A DNA stretch of 64,000 nt. Source: Pseudomonas sp. PA27(2017) (GTDB lineage Bacteria > Pseudomonadota > Gammaproteobacteria > Pseudomonadales > Pseudomonadaceae). Every line of letters starts with the position of its first letter. Positions within the stretch are counted from its first letter, which is position 1. The DNA lies in the NCBI RefSeq assembly GCF_001945445.1, contig NZ_MSXW01000026.1, positions 19,927-83,926 on the forward strand, in the 5' to 3' direction. Both the position numbers and the translations under genes were made by a program. The notes below the pieces were generated by a model. The model was given only the letters and a program-made list of their open reading frames with translations, had not been told where the DNA came from and did no database searches. This document shows positions 43,494 through 54,803 of the stretch, in pieces.

Positions 43494-44258
43494 CTACCTC
43501 CCGTAAACCAGCGGATAAGCCAGCGCGCCTATCACCTCGTTGAGCAGCAAGGTGCTTTGCCAGAAGGCCTTGCCTTCCGGCAGCCAGCCCCCCATCGGCC
43601 GGCCATTGGCCACGCCGAGAAAGCCCACCGGCGCCGTCATCACCTCGAAACCGGCCTGCTCGAAGCACCAGCGTGAGCGCGGCATGTGCCAGGCCTGGGT
43701 CACCAGCAAAACCCGACGGATGCCTTCAGGCTCGAGCAGCGCAGCAGTTTCGGTCGCATTTTCCCAGGTGGTGCGGCTGCGCTCCTCCTGCCAACGCACC
43801 TCGACACCCAGATCCTCGCGCATCACCTCGGCCATCAGCGCAGCCTCGCTGGGCGGGCGACCGAAGTGCAGGCCGCCGGTGGTCAGCACCGGCAAGCCGG
43901 AGGCTTTGGCCAGCCGCGCCGCATAGCGGGTGCGCTCCAGCGCCATGGCGCTGGGCTGCTCGCCGCCCCAGGCGGGGTCGTCCGAATCGCGCCCGCCGCC
44001 GAGCACGACGATGACATCCGCCTGCTGCGCCAGGGTGCTCCACTGTTGCTGGGCGATTGCCGGCTCGCGCTCGATGGCCCTGGCCATCCATTCCACCGTT
44101 ACGGGCAGGCTCATCAACCACAGGCCGCCCAGCCCGAGTGTGAAACAGCACAGGGCCAGCCGCGGGAAACGCCGGCGCAGGAACCAGCCCAGGGCGATGA
44201 GCAGCAACAGGACGCCGGGCGGCATGAAGAACTGCTTGAGCAGATAGCGCAGCGGCAT
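43494..44258 (-). CDS. ElyC/SanA/YdcF (DUF218) inner-membrane protein
   Basis: The 254-residue protein has two N-terminal membrane helices (about 12-27 and 34-51) and a DUF218 domain that begins ADVIVVLGGGRDSDD and contains SRTTWENATETAALL and VTQAWHMPRSRW. The layout matches ElyC of enterobacteria, an envelope biogenesis factor tied to undecaprenyl-lipid metabolism. The exact role in Pseudomonas is inferred. GGAGG lies six bases before ATG 44258, so the upstream open extension is not used. Confidence 0.85.
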   Translation of the reverse strand: MPLRYLLKQFFMPPGVLLLLIALGWFLRRRFPRLALCCFTLGLGGLWLMSLPVTVEWMARAIEREPAIAQQQWSTLAQQADVIVVLGGGRDSDDPAWGGEQPSAMALERTRYAARLAKASGLPVLTTGGLHFGRPPSEAALMAEVMREDLGVEVRWQEERSRTTWENATETAALLEPEGIRRVLLVTQAWHMPRSRWCFEQAGFEVMTAPVGFLGVANGRPMGGWLPEGKAFWQSTLLLNEVIGALAYPLVYGR

Positions 44259-44286
44259 CGAGCACCTCCAAAAAGGCTCGAAGCCT

Positions 44287-44310
44287 AGGGCCTGTTGACG
44301 TTTCAGCGCA
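44287..44310. repeat. Solo end resembling the 266-bp element's terminal repeat
   Basis: AGGGCCTGTTGACGTTTCAG (from 44287), continuing CGCA, matches the inward-reading right end of the element at 18099-18364 (AGGGTCTGTTGCCGTTTCA, then CGCA) at about 20 of 23 positions. No partner repeat was found nearby, so it looks like a remnant. Confidence 0.5.
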
Positions 44311-44337
44311 AGCGGACGGAGCGACCTGCGGCCAGGG

Positions 44338-47431
<3,094 letters not shown>

Positions 47432-47528
47432 GGCGACAGGGAACGGCCGGTTGCCACTGGCGACCGGCATCCGGTCTAGAGTTTCGGCCATGCCGGCCAG
47501 CGGAGCCGGCAGGACAAGGGGATACGAG

Positions 47529-48134
47529 ATGATCAAGCGCAATCTGTTGGTAATCGGCCTGGCTGGCCTGCTCGGCGCGTGCGGCTTCCAGCTGCGTGGC
47601 ACCGGCGACGTGCAGTTCGCCCTCAAGGAGCTCGACGTGAGCGCACGCGACACCTACGGCGACACCGTGCGTGACGTCAAGGACGTGCTGGAGAACAACG
47701 GCGTTCGCGTGTTCCCGGGCGCAGCCTACAAGCTGTACCTGGCCCGCGAGCAGGAAAGCCAGCGTTCGGCCAGCTACACCAGCTCGGCGCGCAGCGTCGA
47801 ATACGAGCGCACCATGAGCCTGGATTACGAGATCCGCGGCGCCAAGAATCTGCTGTTGCTGAGCAACAAGCTCGAAGTGCAGAACTACTACGTGCAGGAC
47901 TCCAACAACCTGATCGGCAACGACCAGCAGGCCAATCAGCTGCGCACCGAAATGCGCCGCGATCTGGTTCAGCAGCTGGCCCAGCGCCTGCAGCAGATCA
48001 CCCCGGCGCAACTGGATGAGCTGCAACAGACCGCCGAAGCCAAGGCGAAAGCCGAAGCCGACGCCCTGGAAGCAGCCCGTCAGCGTGAAGCCGCGCAGCC
48101 GCAGCAATCGCCCATCGAACTACCTGCTCGTTAA
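47529..48134 (+). CDS. lptE: LPS-assembly lipoprotein LptE
   Basis: LptE is the lipoprotein plug of the LptD translocon that inserts LPS in the outer membrane. The 201-residue precursor has a lipobox LGAC with C18 as the lipidated residue, then GFQLRGTG typical of LptE. A charged Ala/Glu/Gln-rich C-terminal tail of about 45 residues is longer than in enterobacteria. AAGGGG lies about eight bases before ATG 47529. Confidence 0.95.
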   Translation: MIKRNLLVIGLAGLLGACGFQLRGTGDVQFALKELDVSARDTYGDTVRDVKDVLENNGVRVFPGAAYKLYLAREQESQRSASYTSSARSVEYERTMSLDYEIRGAKNLLLLSNKLEVQNYYVQDSNNLIGNDQQANQLRTEMRRDLVQQLAQRLQQITPAQLDELQQTAEAKAKAEADALEAARQREAAQPQQSPIELPAR

Positions 48135-48176
48135 GCCAGACGGGGCCACTCAGGTGGCCCCTCGGCTCTCTGCCCC

Positions 48177-49211
48177 ATGAAACTCGCTCCCGCCCAACTC
48201 GGCAAACACCTGCAAGGTACCCTCGCCCCGGTTTACGTGGTATGTGGCGATGAGGCCCTGCTTTGCCAGGAAGCCACCGACGCCATTCGTAGCGCCAGCC
48301 GCGCCCAGGGATTCACCGAGCGCGAAGTGTTTCATGCCGAGGCCAATTTCGACTGGGGCATGCTCTACGAAGCCGGCGCCAGCCTGTCATTGTTCGCCGA
48401 GAAACGTGTCATCGAGCTGCGCATCCCCAACGGCAAGCCAGGTGACAAGGGCGCGGCAGCGATTCTCGAATACCTCGGCCGCCCGCCGGAAGACACCCTG
48501 CTGCTGATCACCCTGCCCAAGCTCGACGGCAGCACCCAGAAGACCAAGTGGGCCAAGGCGCTGATCGACGGGCCCAACTGCCAGTTCGTGCAGATCTGGC
48601 CGGTAGATGCCAATCAGTTGCCACAGTGGATTCGCCAGCGCCTGGCCCAGGCCGGCATGAACGCCAGTGCCGATGCGGTCGACCTGATCGCCGCGCGGGT
48701 CGAAGGCAATCTGCTGGCCGCCGCTCAGGAAATCGAGAAGCTCAAGCTGCTCGCCGACGGCCAGCAGATCGATGCAGGCACCGTGCAGGCTGCCGTTGCC
48801 GACAGTGCCCGCTACGACGTCTTCGGCCTGATCGACGCCATCCTCAACGGCGAGGCCGCCCACGCCCTGCGTATGCTCGATGGCCTGCGCGGCGAGGGGC
48901 AGGAGTCGCTGTTCATCGTGGTGATGCTGGCCCGTGAGCTACGCCAACTGGCCAATATCGCCTATCAGCATGGCCAGGGCATCCCGCTGGACAAGGCCTT
49001 CGCCTCCGCCCGCCCGCCTGTTTGGGACAAGCGTCGCCCGCTGGTCAGCAAGGCCCTGCAGCGTCACACGCCGGCACGCTGGAATGCCCTGCTGATGGAT
49101 GCCCAGCAGATCGATGCACAGGTCAAGGGCCAGGCGCCGGGCGATCCCTGGGCCAGCCTGTCGCGCCTGGTGTTGATGATGGCCGGCCAACGCCTGAAGC
49201 TCGGCGCTTAA
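48177..49211 (+). CDS. holA: DNA polymerase III subunit delta
   Basis: HolA is the clamp-loader subunit that opens the beta clamp. The 344-residue protein has VYVVCGDEALLCQEATDAIR, the FAEKRVIELRIPNGKPG region, and a C-terminal collar domain. There is no obvious Shine-Dalgarno sequence before ATG 48177. The stop codon TAA coincides with the left edge of a 222-bp MITE-like repeat; removing the repeat would still leave TAA. Confidence 0.96.
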   Translation: MKLAPAQLGKHLQGTLAPVYVVCGDEALLCQEATDAIRSASRAQGFTEREVFHAEANFDWGMLYEAGASLSLFAEKRVIELRIPNGKPGDKGAAAILEYLGRPPEDTLLLITLPKLDGSTQKTKWAKALIDGPNCQFVQIWPVDANQLPQWIRQRLAQAGMNASADAVDLIAARVEGNLLAAAQEIEKLKLLADGQQIDAGTVQAAVADSARYDVFGLIDAILNGEAAHALRMLDGLRGEGQESLFIVVMLARELRQLANIAYQHGQGIPLDKAFASARPPVWDKRRPLVSKALQRHTPARWNALLMDAQQIDAQVKGQAPGDPWASLSRLVLMMAGQRLKLGA

Positions 49212-49432
49212 CAGGCCGTTGAAAAACGTAGGCGAGGCAGACAGCGCAATACCGGCGGCGGCCCCATAAAACATCAAAACAGGCGAAACGTAGCGCAGCG
49301 GAGTAACAGCCGAAGGCTGGCCCGCAGGGCGAACGCAGTGAGTCAAAAGCGGAGTGTACGAGTAGTACATGAGCATTTTGAGTTTGTTTTTAACGCTGCG
49401 ATGGCAACGCAGCTAGTTTTTCAACAACCTGT
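49211..49432. repeat. 222-bp MITE-like element flanked by TA
   Basis: Terminal inverted repeats ACAGGCCGTTGAAAAAC (49211-49227) and GTTTTTCAACAACCTGT (49416-49432) match at 15 of 17 positions. The element is flanked by TA on both sides (49209-49210 and 49433-49434), as expected for duplication of a TA target by IS630/Tc1-type elements. The interior is non-coding. The insertion is precisely at the holA stop. Confidence 0.75.
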
Positions 49433-49523
49433 TAACGCCTACCTCGCGTATGGACATTGTCTGCCCAACGGCGCATGATTCGCGCCGCTCGCTATCCGGG
49501 CGGGCACCGATCGAGGATCTGCC

Positions 49524-49676
49524 ATGAGCAAGAAGAAGCGCCCCAACAAGGCCAAATCCATCATCGCCCAGCCGCTGTTCCGCTCACGCCAGGAACGCCC
49601 CGGCAAAGGAAAAGGCAGCTACAACCGCCAAGCCTCCCAGCAAAACTGGGAGGCTTGTTCATTTGTGGCGGCTTGA
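49524..49676 (+). CDS. arfA: Alternative ribosome-rescue factor ArfA
   Basis: ArfA recruits RF2 to ribosomes stalled on stop-less mRNA when tmRNA is insufficient. This 50-residue ORF (MSKKKRPNKAKSIIAQPLFR...) has the family core PLFRSRQERPGKGKGSYNRQ and the NWEA segment near the end. A perfect 11-bp hairpin lies inside the coding sequence, the known hallmark of arfA. It makes the normal transcript end without a stop codon, so the product is tagged by tmRNA and degraded unless tmRNA fails. It sits between holA and the transglycosylase gene and is too short for most automatic gene callers. Confidence 0.9.
   Translation: MSKKKRPNKAKSIIAQPLFRSRQERPGKGKGSYNRQASQQNWEACSFVAA
49630..49656 (+). promoter_or_regulatory. 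Hairpin inside the arfA coding sequence
   Basis: AAGCCTCCCAG (49630-49640) and CTGGGAGGCTT (49646-49656) pair perfectly around CAAAA. It lies 18 bases before the arfA stop and is followed by the T-rich GTTCATTTG. Transcription termination or RNase III cleavage here would give a non-stop arfA mRNA. Confidence 0.85.
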
Positions 49677-49741
49677 AAAACTCGCCCGGCCCGAATTTCC
49701 ACTCATCCGTGCTAAGGTGGTCGCCTGCAAAACGTGTTGAG

Positions 49742-51040
49742 ATGACCATGCCCAACCTGTTCATTCGCGGCCTGCCTGCCACCGCTGCGGCCAGCTTCCT
49801 GCTTTTGCTCACGGCTTGCGCCGATGCCCCTGCCCAACCATTGGCTTCCACAAGTGGCGTGCCGAACGCTACGGCCAGCAACGCTGCCCCCAGCCAGCCC
49901 GTCGAAGAGCAACTGAGCTTCGAACAATGGCGCGACCTGCTGCGCAGCGACGCCATCGCCGCGGGCATCAGCCCGACCCTGTTCGACCGTGCCTTCGCCG
50001 GCGTGGTGCCGAACCCTGATGTGGTCAAGGCCGACAGCAGCCAACCCGAATTCAGCCGCCCGGTGTGGGAATACCTCAAGGGCGCGGTGTCGCCGAGCCG
50101 GGTCGCCCGCGGGCGCATCCTGCTGACCCAGAATCGCGCCATGCTCAACCAGATCGAGCAGCGTTATGGCGTCGATGCCGAAACCCTGGTCGCCATCTGG
50201 GGCCTGGAGAGCAACTTCGGCAGCAATATCGGCAGCCACAACGTGGTGCGCTCGCTGGCCACCCTGGCCTACGAAGGCCGTCGTCAGGCCTTCTGGCGTG
50301 GTCAGTTGCTGGCCGTGCTGCAGATTCTCCAGCATGGCGACATCGCCCCCGAGAGCCTGGTCGGTTCCTGGGCCGGCGCCATGGGCCAGACCCAGTTCAT
50401 GCCCACCACCTACAACGAGCACGCCGTGGATTTCGACGGCGACGGCAAGCGTGACGTGTGGACGTCCACCGCCGACGCCCTGGCGTCGGCCGCCCACTAC
50501 CTGCAGAGCTCCAACTGGCAACTGCGCCAGCCCTGGGGTTTCGAGGTACAGCTGCCGAAGGGCTTCGACTACGCTCTGGCCGACCCGGAAGTGCGCCGCA
50601 ACATGGCGCAGTGGCGCGAGCTGGGTATCCACCCAGTCGGCCAGCCGCTGAGCACGCCTCGCGACGACGCCAGCGCCACGCTGCTACTGCCAGCCGGGCA
50701 CCGCGGGCCGGCCTTCCTGCTGTTCAGCAACTTCCGCAGTATCCTGCGCTACAACAACTCGACGTCCTATGCTCTGGCCATCGGCCTGCTGTCCGACAGC
50801 CTGCGCGGCGGCAACGCCGTGCAAGGCAGCTGGCCCGAGGGCGACCGCCAGTTGGGCCGCAGCGAGCGTGTCGAACTACAGGAACGCCTGAACGCCCGCG
50901 GCTTCGACTCCGGGCATGCCGACGGCATCATCGGCGCCAACACCCGCAAGGCCATCCGCGCCTTCCAGCTGCACCTGGGCTGGCCAGCCGATGGCTACCC
51001 GGATTTCGACCTGCTCGAGCAGTTGCGTCAGGCGCAGTGA
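49742..51040 (+). CDS. MltB-family lytic murein transglycosylase lipoprotein
   Basis: The enzyme cleaves peptidoglycan glycan strands to anhydromuropeptides. The 432-residue precursor has a lipobox LLTAC with C26, so it is probably outer-membrane anchored. An SLT_2/MltB catalytic domain follows, with catalytic E156 in IWGLESNFGSNIG and the GAMGQTQFMPTTY motif. A C-terminal PG_binding_1 domain covers about residues 370-428. A second ATG at 49748 is equally plausible. It is one of several MltB paralogues expected in Pseudomonas, so no specific symbol is given. Confidence 0.92.
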   Translation: MTMPNLFIRGLPATAAASFLLLLTACADAPAQPLASTSGVPNATASNAAPSQPVEEQLSFEQWRDLLRSDAIAAGISPTLFDRAFAGVVPNPDVVKADSSQPEFSRPVWEYLKGAVSPSRVARGRILLTQNRAMLNQIEQRYGVDAETLVAIWGLESNFGSNIGSHNVVRSLATLAYEGRRQAFWRGQLLAVLQILQHGDIAPESLVGSWAGAMGQTQFMPTTYNEHAVDFDGDGKRDVWTSTADALASAAHYLQSSNWQLRQPWGFEVQLPKGFDYALADPEVRRNMAQWRELGIHPVGQPLSTPRDDASATLLLPAGHRGPAFLLFSNFRSILRYNNSTSYALAIGLLSDSLRGGNAVQGSWPEGDRQLGRSERVELQERLNARGFDSGHADGIIGANTRKAIRAFQLHLGWPADGYPDFDLLEQLRQAQ

Positions 51041-51200
51041 CCCTGCCGCGTGGTGACGCCCGTCACCACGCCTTTCTTCGACGTTTGCGAATCGCCCGTT
51101 CCTGGGCGACTCTGTAGCCAGGCACTTGCTGTGATCCAGAAATGCCCGGCTACCCGCCTGCCGTGATCCGGCGCGGGTCAATGACAACAGAGAGGTCGCT

Positions 51201-52352
51201 ATGCACGACATCGAGCTGAACGAAGAACAACGCATGATCCGCGACTGCACCCGGCAGTTCGCCCGGCGCGCCATCGCGCCCCACGCCCAGGAATGGGAAA
51301 AGGCTGGCTGGATCGACGATGCCGCGGTGGCCCAGATGGGCGATATGGGCCTGTTGGGCATGATCGTGCCGGACACCTGGGGCGGCAGCTATCTCGATTA
51401 CGTGGCCTATGCCCTGGCCGTGGAAGAAGTCTCCGCCGCCGATGCCGCCACCGGCACCCTGATGAGCGTACACAACTCGGTAGGTTGCGGCCCGCTGCTC
51501 AATTACGGCAGCGATGAGCAGAAGAGCGAATGGCTGGCCCGCCTGGCCAGTGGCGCGGTGATCGGTTGCTTCTGCCTGACCGAACCTCAGGCCGGCTCCG
51601 AGGCCCACAACCTGCGTACCCGCGCCGAGCTGCGTGACGGCCGCTGGGTACTCAATGGCGCCAAGCAATTCGTCAGCAACGGCCGCCGTGCCGGGCTGGC
51701 GGTCGTCTTCGCGGTAACCGATGCGTCGCTCGGCAAGCAGGGCCTCTCGGCCTTTCTGGTGCCCACCAACACGCCGGGCTTTCGCATCGAGTGCAGCGAG
51801 CACAAGATGGGCATCCGCGCCTCGGACACCTGCGCCATCACTCTGGACGACTGCAGCATTCCTGCCGCCAACCTGCTGGGCGAGCGCGGCAAGGGCCTGA
51901 GCATCGCCCTGTCCAATCTCGAAGGCGGGCGCATCGGCATCGCCGCCCAGGCGGTCGGTATCGCCCGCGCTGCCTTCGAAGCCGCCCTGCTCTACTCCCG
52001 CGAACGGGTGCAGTTCGACAAGCCGATCGGCGAACACCAGAGCATCGCCAACCTGCTGGCCGACATGCACACCCAGATCAACGCCGCCCGGCTTCTGACC
52101 CTGCATGCCGCGCGCCTGCGCAGCGCCGGCCAGCCATGCCTGTCGGAAGCCTCCCAGGCCAAGCTGTTCGCCTCGGAAATGGCCGAGCGGGTGTGCTCCA
52201 AGGCGCTGCAGGTGCACGGCGGCTATGGCTATCTGGAAGATTTCCCGGTGCAGCGTTACTACCGTGATGCGCGCATCACCCAGATCTACGAAGGCGCCAG
52301 CGAAATCCAGCGCCTGCTGATCGCCCGTGAGCTCAAGCACTACGCGCTATAA
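51201..52352 (+). CDS. Short-chain/branched acyl-CoA dehydrogenase
   Basis: This FAD enzyme oxidises an acyl-CoA to the enoyl-CoA. The 383-residue protein has [19 protein letters not shown] (flavin contact), [10 protein letters not shown], and a catalytic-base glutamate E364 in [12 protein letters not shown], the position used by short-chain and 2-methyl-branched enzymes. Substrate is unknown. It stands alone, with no enoyl-CoA hydratase or ETF genes nearby. AGAGAGG lies before ATG 51201. Confidence 0.9.
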   Translation: MHDIELNEEQRMIRDCTRQFARRAIAPHAQEWEKAGWIDDAAVAQMGDMGLLGMIVPDTWGGSYLDYVAYALAVEEVSAADAATGTLMSVHNSVGCGPLLNYGSDEQKSEWLARLASGAVIGCFCLTEPQAGSEAHNLRTRAELRDGRWVLNGAKQFVSNGRRAGLAVVFAVTDASLGKQGLSAFLVPTNTPGFRIECSEHKMGIRASDTCAITLDDCSIPAANLLGERGKGLSIALSNLEGGRIGIAAQAVGIARAAFEAALLYSRERVQFDKPIGEHQSIANLLADMHTQINAARLLTLHAARLRSAGQPCLSEASQAKLFASEMAERVCSKALQVHGGYGYLEDFPVQRYYRDARITQIYEGASEIQRLLIARELKHYAL

Positions 52353-52597
52353 GAACCTGTTCAAAGTCTTATCTGCGCATGAAGCGGCAACTACAAGGCA
52401 GAAGCAGACACTCAAACCAACCTGTGGGAGCCCCGACCTCGGGGCGAAACGATTGCAGCCTGACTGCCTATTTCGGCGGTGCCTGAGCGATTCGCCGCGA
52501 GGTCGCGGCTCCCACAATGGATCGGATAACGGCCGCTCCCGCCACTTTGCCGCCGAAATCGACGAACCTGGGCAAGATCATGAACGGTTTCTAAGCA
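52351..52597. repeat. Composite repeat: MITE-like ends enclosing a REP pair
   Basis: The left end AAGAACCTGTTCAAAGTCTT and the right end AAGATCATGAACGGTTTCTTA-like sequence (about 52574-52597) are imperfect inverted repeats. Inside, TGTGGGAGCCCCGACCTCGG (from 52423) and CGAGGTCGCGGCTCCCACA (to 52517) form a REP pair. The right half is nearly identical to a truncated copy at 63793-63881. It overlaps the last bases of the acyl-CoA dehydrogenase stop codon. Confidence 0.75.
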
Positions 52598-52602
52598 CGC
52601 CC

Positions 52603-54243
52603 CTAGCCCTTGAGTAACCGCGCCTCCGCGTTATCCAGATCGCGGAGGATCTCTGCCAGCATGTCGTCGTCCAGCTGGTTTTCCTTGCGCATCCGGTAGA
52701 GCTCCAGGCGCTGGGTGCGCAAGGCGTGCAGGCGCATGCGATATTCCAGCTGGTCGGCCTGGCGCTGGTACTCGCGCGACTCCTCGGCACGGCGGGTGCG
52801 GGTGCGTTCGAGCAGGTCGCGGTACTCGCTCATCAGCTTGGCGCGGATCTCTGCCGTGGCGATGGCGCTGTCGGTATCGGCGGCCTTTTCGTCATCGGCT
52901 TCCAGGCAGCGGATCGCCGCCTGCAGCACCTGGGCGCGGTGCTGGTTGAGTTCCGCCTCCTGCCGCGCGACGTTGTCCTGAGGCAACAGCGGCAGCAGTC
53001 GGGGCAGCACCACGCTGGCCACCAGAAGCGACACCAGAATCACCCCGGCCGCGATCAGGATCAGCAGGTCCCGCTCGGGAAAGGCCTCGCCGCTGTTGAG
53101 CAACAGCGGCAGCGACATCACGCCCGCCAGGGTCACCGCACCGCGCACACCACCGACGGTCAGTACGGCGGTCAGGGCGATGCGCGATTGCCCGGCAAAG
53201 CGGGTCGACTTGCCGCGCCAACGGCGCAGCATGCCCGAGGTCCGCCAATAGCAGTAAACCCAGGTAAAGCGCAGCGCCATCAGCACCGCATACACGGCCA
53301 GCACGTATCCTAGCGCCGGCAGCAACAGGTGCCAGGTATCGGCGTGCTCACCGATCACCGCCTTGATGATGTCCGGCAATTGCAGGCCCAGCAGCAGGAA
53401 GATCAGGCCATTGAAGGTGAACTCGAGCATCGCCCACACGCCGCGGTTGAGCAGCCGCGTGGTGGTTTGCCGCGGCAGCAGGTCGAGGCGGCTCTGCATC
53501 ATGCCGGCCGCCACCGCCGAGAGAATGCCCGACAGCCCCAGGTGCTCGGCAGCCACGTAGGCGGCGAAAGGCAGCAGCAGCATGAGCAGCACATGGGGCG
53601 CCGGCTCCTCCCAGCCACGGGCGATCATCCAGGCGCGCAGACGACCGAGCAGGTAACTCAGCGCCATGCCGATCAGCAGGCCGCCAGCGGCTACCAGCAC
53701 GAACTGTAGGCTGGCATCGGTGAACGAGAACACCCCGGTCAGGGTGGCCGCCACGGCGAACTTAAATGCCACCAGGCCGGAGGCATCGTTCATCAACGCC
53801 TCGCCTTGCAGCAGATTGTTCAACGTGTTGGGCAGACGCCCATGGGCGATCGCCGATACCGCCACCGCATCGGTTGGAGACAGCACCGCCGCCAGGGCGA
53901 AGCAGGCTGCCAGGGGAACCTGGGGCAGCAACCAGTGAATGAAATATCCAGCGCCCAGAATGGTCACGAACACCAGGGCGAAGGCCAGGAACAGGATCGG
54001 TGTGCGCAGCTTGCGAAACTGCCCCTTGGGCATGCGCCAGCCATCGACGAACAGCAGCGGCGGGATGAACAGCAGCAGGAACAGCTCGGGGTCGAGGCGT
54101 ACGTGCAGGCCCAGCGCCGGCACCGCCAGCAAAGCGCCGATGAGGATCTGCAGAATGGGCAGCGGCAAGGGAATGAACTGCGCACTGATACGGGTGCCAC
54201 TGACCACCAGCAACATGATCAGGATGGTGTAGAGAAGCTGCAT
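52603..54243 (-). CDS. Na+/H+ antiporter, CPA1/NhaP type
   Basis: The 546-residue protein has about 12 membrane helices with the CPA1 motifs AAVLSPTDAVAVSAI and LMNDASGLVAFKFA (ion-binding ND pair). A cytoplasmic C-terminal tail of about 130 residues is rich in Arg/Glu (ERTRTRRAEESREYQRQADQ) and is probably a regulatory helix. It exchanges Na+ (or K+) for H+. ATG 54243 lacks a strong nearby RBS. Confidence 0.92.
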   Translation of the reverse strand: MQLLYTILIMLLVVSGTRISAQFIPLPLPILQILIGALLAVPALGLHVRLDPELFLLLFIPPLLFVDGWRMPKGQFRKLRTPILFLAFALVFVTILGAGYFIHWLLPQVPLAACFALAAVLSPTDAVAVSAIAHGRLPNTLNNLLQGEALMNDASGLVAFKFAVAATLTGVFSFTDASLQFVLVAAGGLLIGMALSYLLGRLRAWMIARGWEEPAPHVLLMLLLPFAAYVAAEHLGLSGILSAVAAGMMQSRLDLLPRQTTTRLLNRGVWAMLEFTFNGLIFLLLGLQLPDIIKAVIGEHADTWHLLLPALGYVLAVYAVLMALRFTWVYCYWRTSGMLRRWRGKSTRFAGQSRIALTAVLTVGGVRGAVTLAGVMSLPLLLNSGEAFPERDLLILIAAGVILVSLLVASVVLPRLLPLLPQDNVARQEAELNQHRAQVLQAAIRCLEADDEKAADTDSAIATAEIRAKLMSEYRDLLERTRTRRAEESREYQRQADQLEYRMRLHALRTQRLELYRMRKENQLDDDMLAEILRDLDNAEARLLKG

Positions 54244-54344
54244 GAGGGGAGAGATCCTTTGCGATGACGGCCGCCTGGCGAGGGCCGGTGCATTCTAACG
54301 CCAGCAGCGTGCAGGCGGATGCGCCGCAAGCCGAATCGACGTGG

Positions 54345-54416
54345 CATAATCGGCGGCCTCGGTATTCACAAGTAGCAACGGGGACTCGACGAGTGGAGTC
54401 CTCCAGAGGTAGACCA
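54345..54416 (+). promoter_or_regulatory. Promoter and leader of the ArsC/Spx-like gene
   Basis: CATAAT at 54345-54350 is a plausible -10 box; the -35 is weak. The leader contains a GGACTC/GAGTCC hairpin (54382-54387 with 54396-54401) just before AGAGGT and the ATG, so it could affect translation. Confidence 0.35.
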
Positions 54417-54764
54417 ATGAGTTACGTGCTTTATGGCATCAAGGCCTGCGACACCATGAAGAAGGCCCGCACCTGGCTCGACGAGCGTGGTGCCACTTAC
54501 CAGTTCCACGATTACAAGACCGCCGGCATCGACCGCGGCAACCTGCAGAAATGGTGCGACGAACACGGCTGGGAAACCATCCTCAATCGTGCCGGCACCA
54601 CCTTCCGCAAGCTCGACGACGCGCAGAAAAGCGATCTCGACCAGGCCAGGGCCATCGACCTGATGCTGGCCCAACCGTCGATGATCAAGCGCCCGGTGCT
54701 GGACCTTGGCACCCGCACCCTGGTCGGTTTCAAACCCGAGCGTTACGCCGCCGAACTGGCCTGA
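54417..54764 (+). CDS. ArsC/Spx-family thioredoxin-fold protein
   Basis: The 115-residue protein begins MSYVLYGIKACDTMKKARTW, the YffB/Spx-type subgroup of the ArsC family. Only one cysteine (C11) is present and the CxxC pair is absent (CDTM), so a true arsenate reductase activity is unlikely. Glutathione-dependent reductase or RNA-polymerase-interaction roles are possible. It is the usual gene upstream of dapD in Pseudomonas. Confidence 0.88.
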   Translation: MSYVLYGIKACDTMKKARTWLDERGATYQFHDYKTAGIDRGNLQKWCDEHGWETILNRAGTTFRKLDDAQKSDLDQARAIDLMLAQPSMIKRPVLDLGTRTLVGFKPERYAAELA

Positions 54765-54803
54765 TATCGCCTCCCCAATCGAATTCGCTGCAAGGAAAAG
54801 CTC

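Larger units (their letters stand above)
49433..49741 (+). other. Region between the MITE and the transglycosylase gene
   Basis: Apart from arfA it contains about 90 bases ahead of arfA (GAGGATCTGCC before the ATG gives a Shine-Dalgarno sequence) and about 65 bases ahead of the transglycosylase gene. No clear sigma-70 pair was identified. Confidence 0.4.

Noticed and set aside
54417..54764. Arsenate reductase ArsC
   Set aside because: No ars genes nearby and the sequence is of the Spx/YffB subgroup with a single cysteine.
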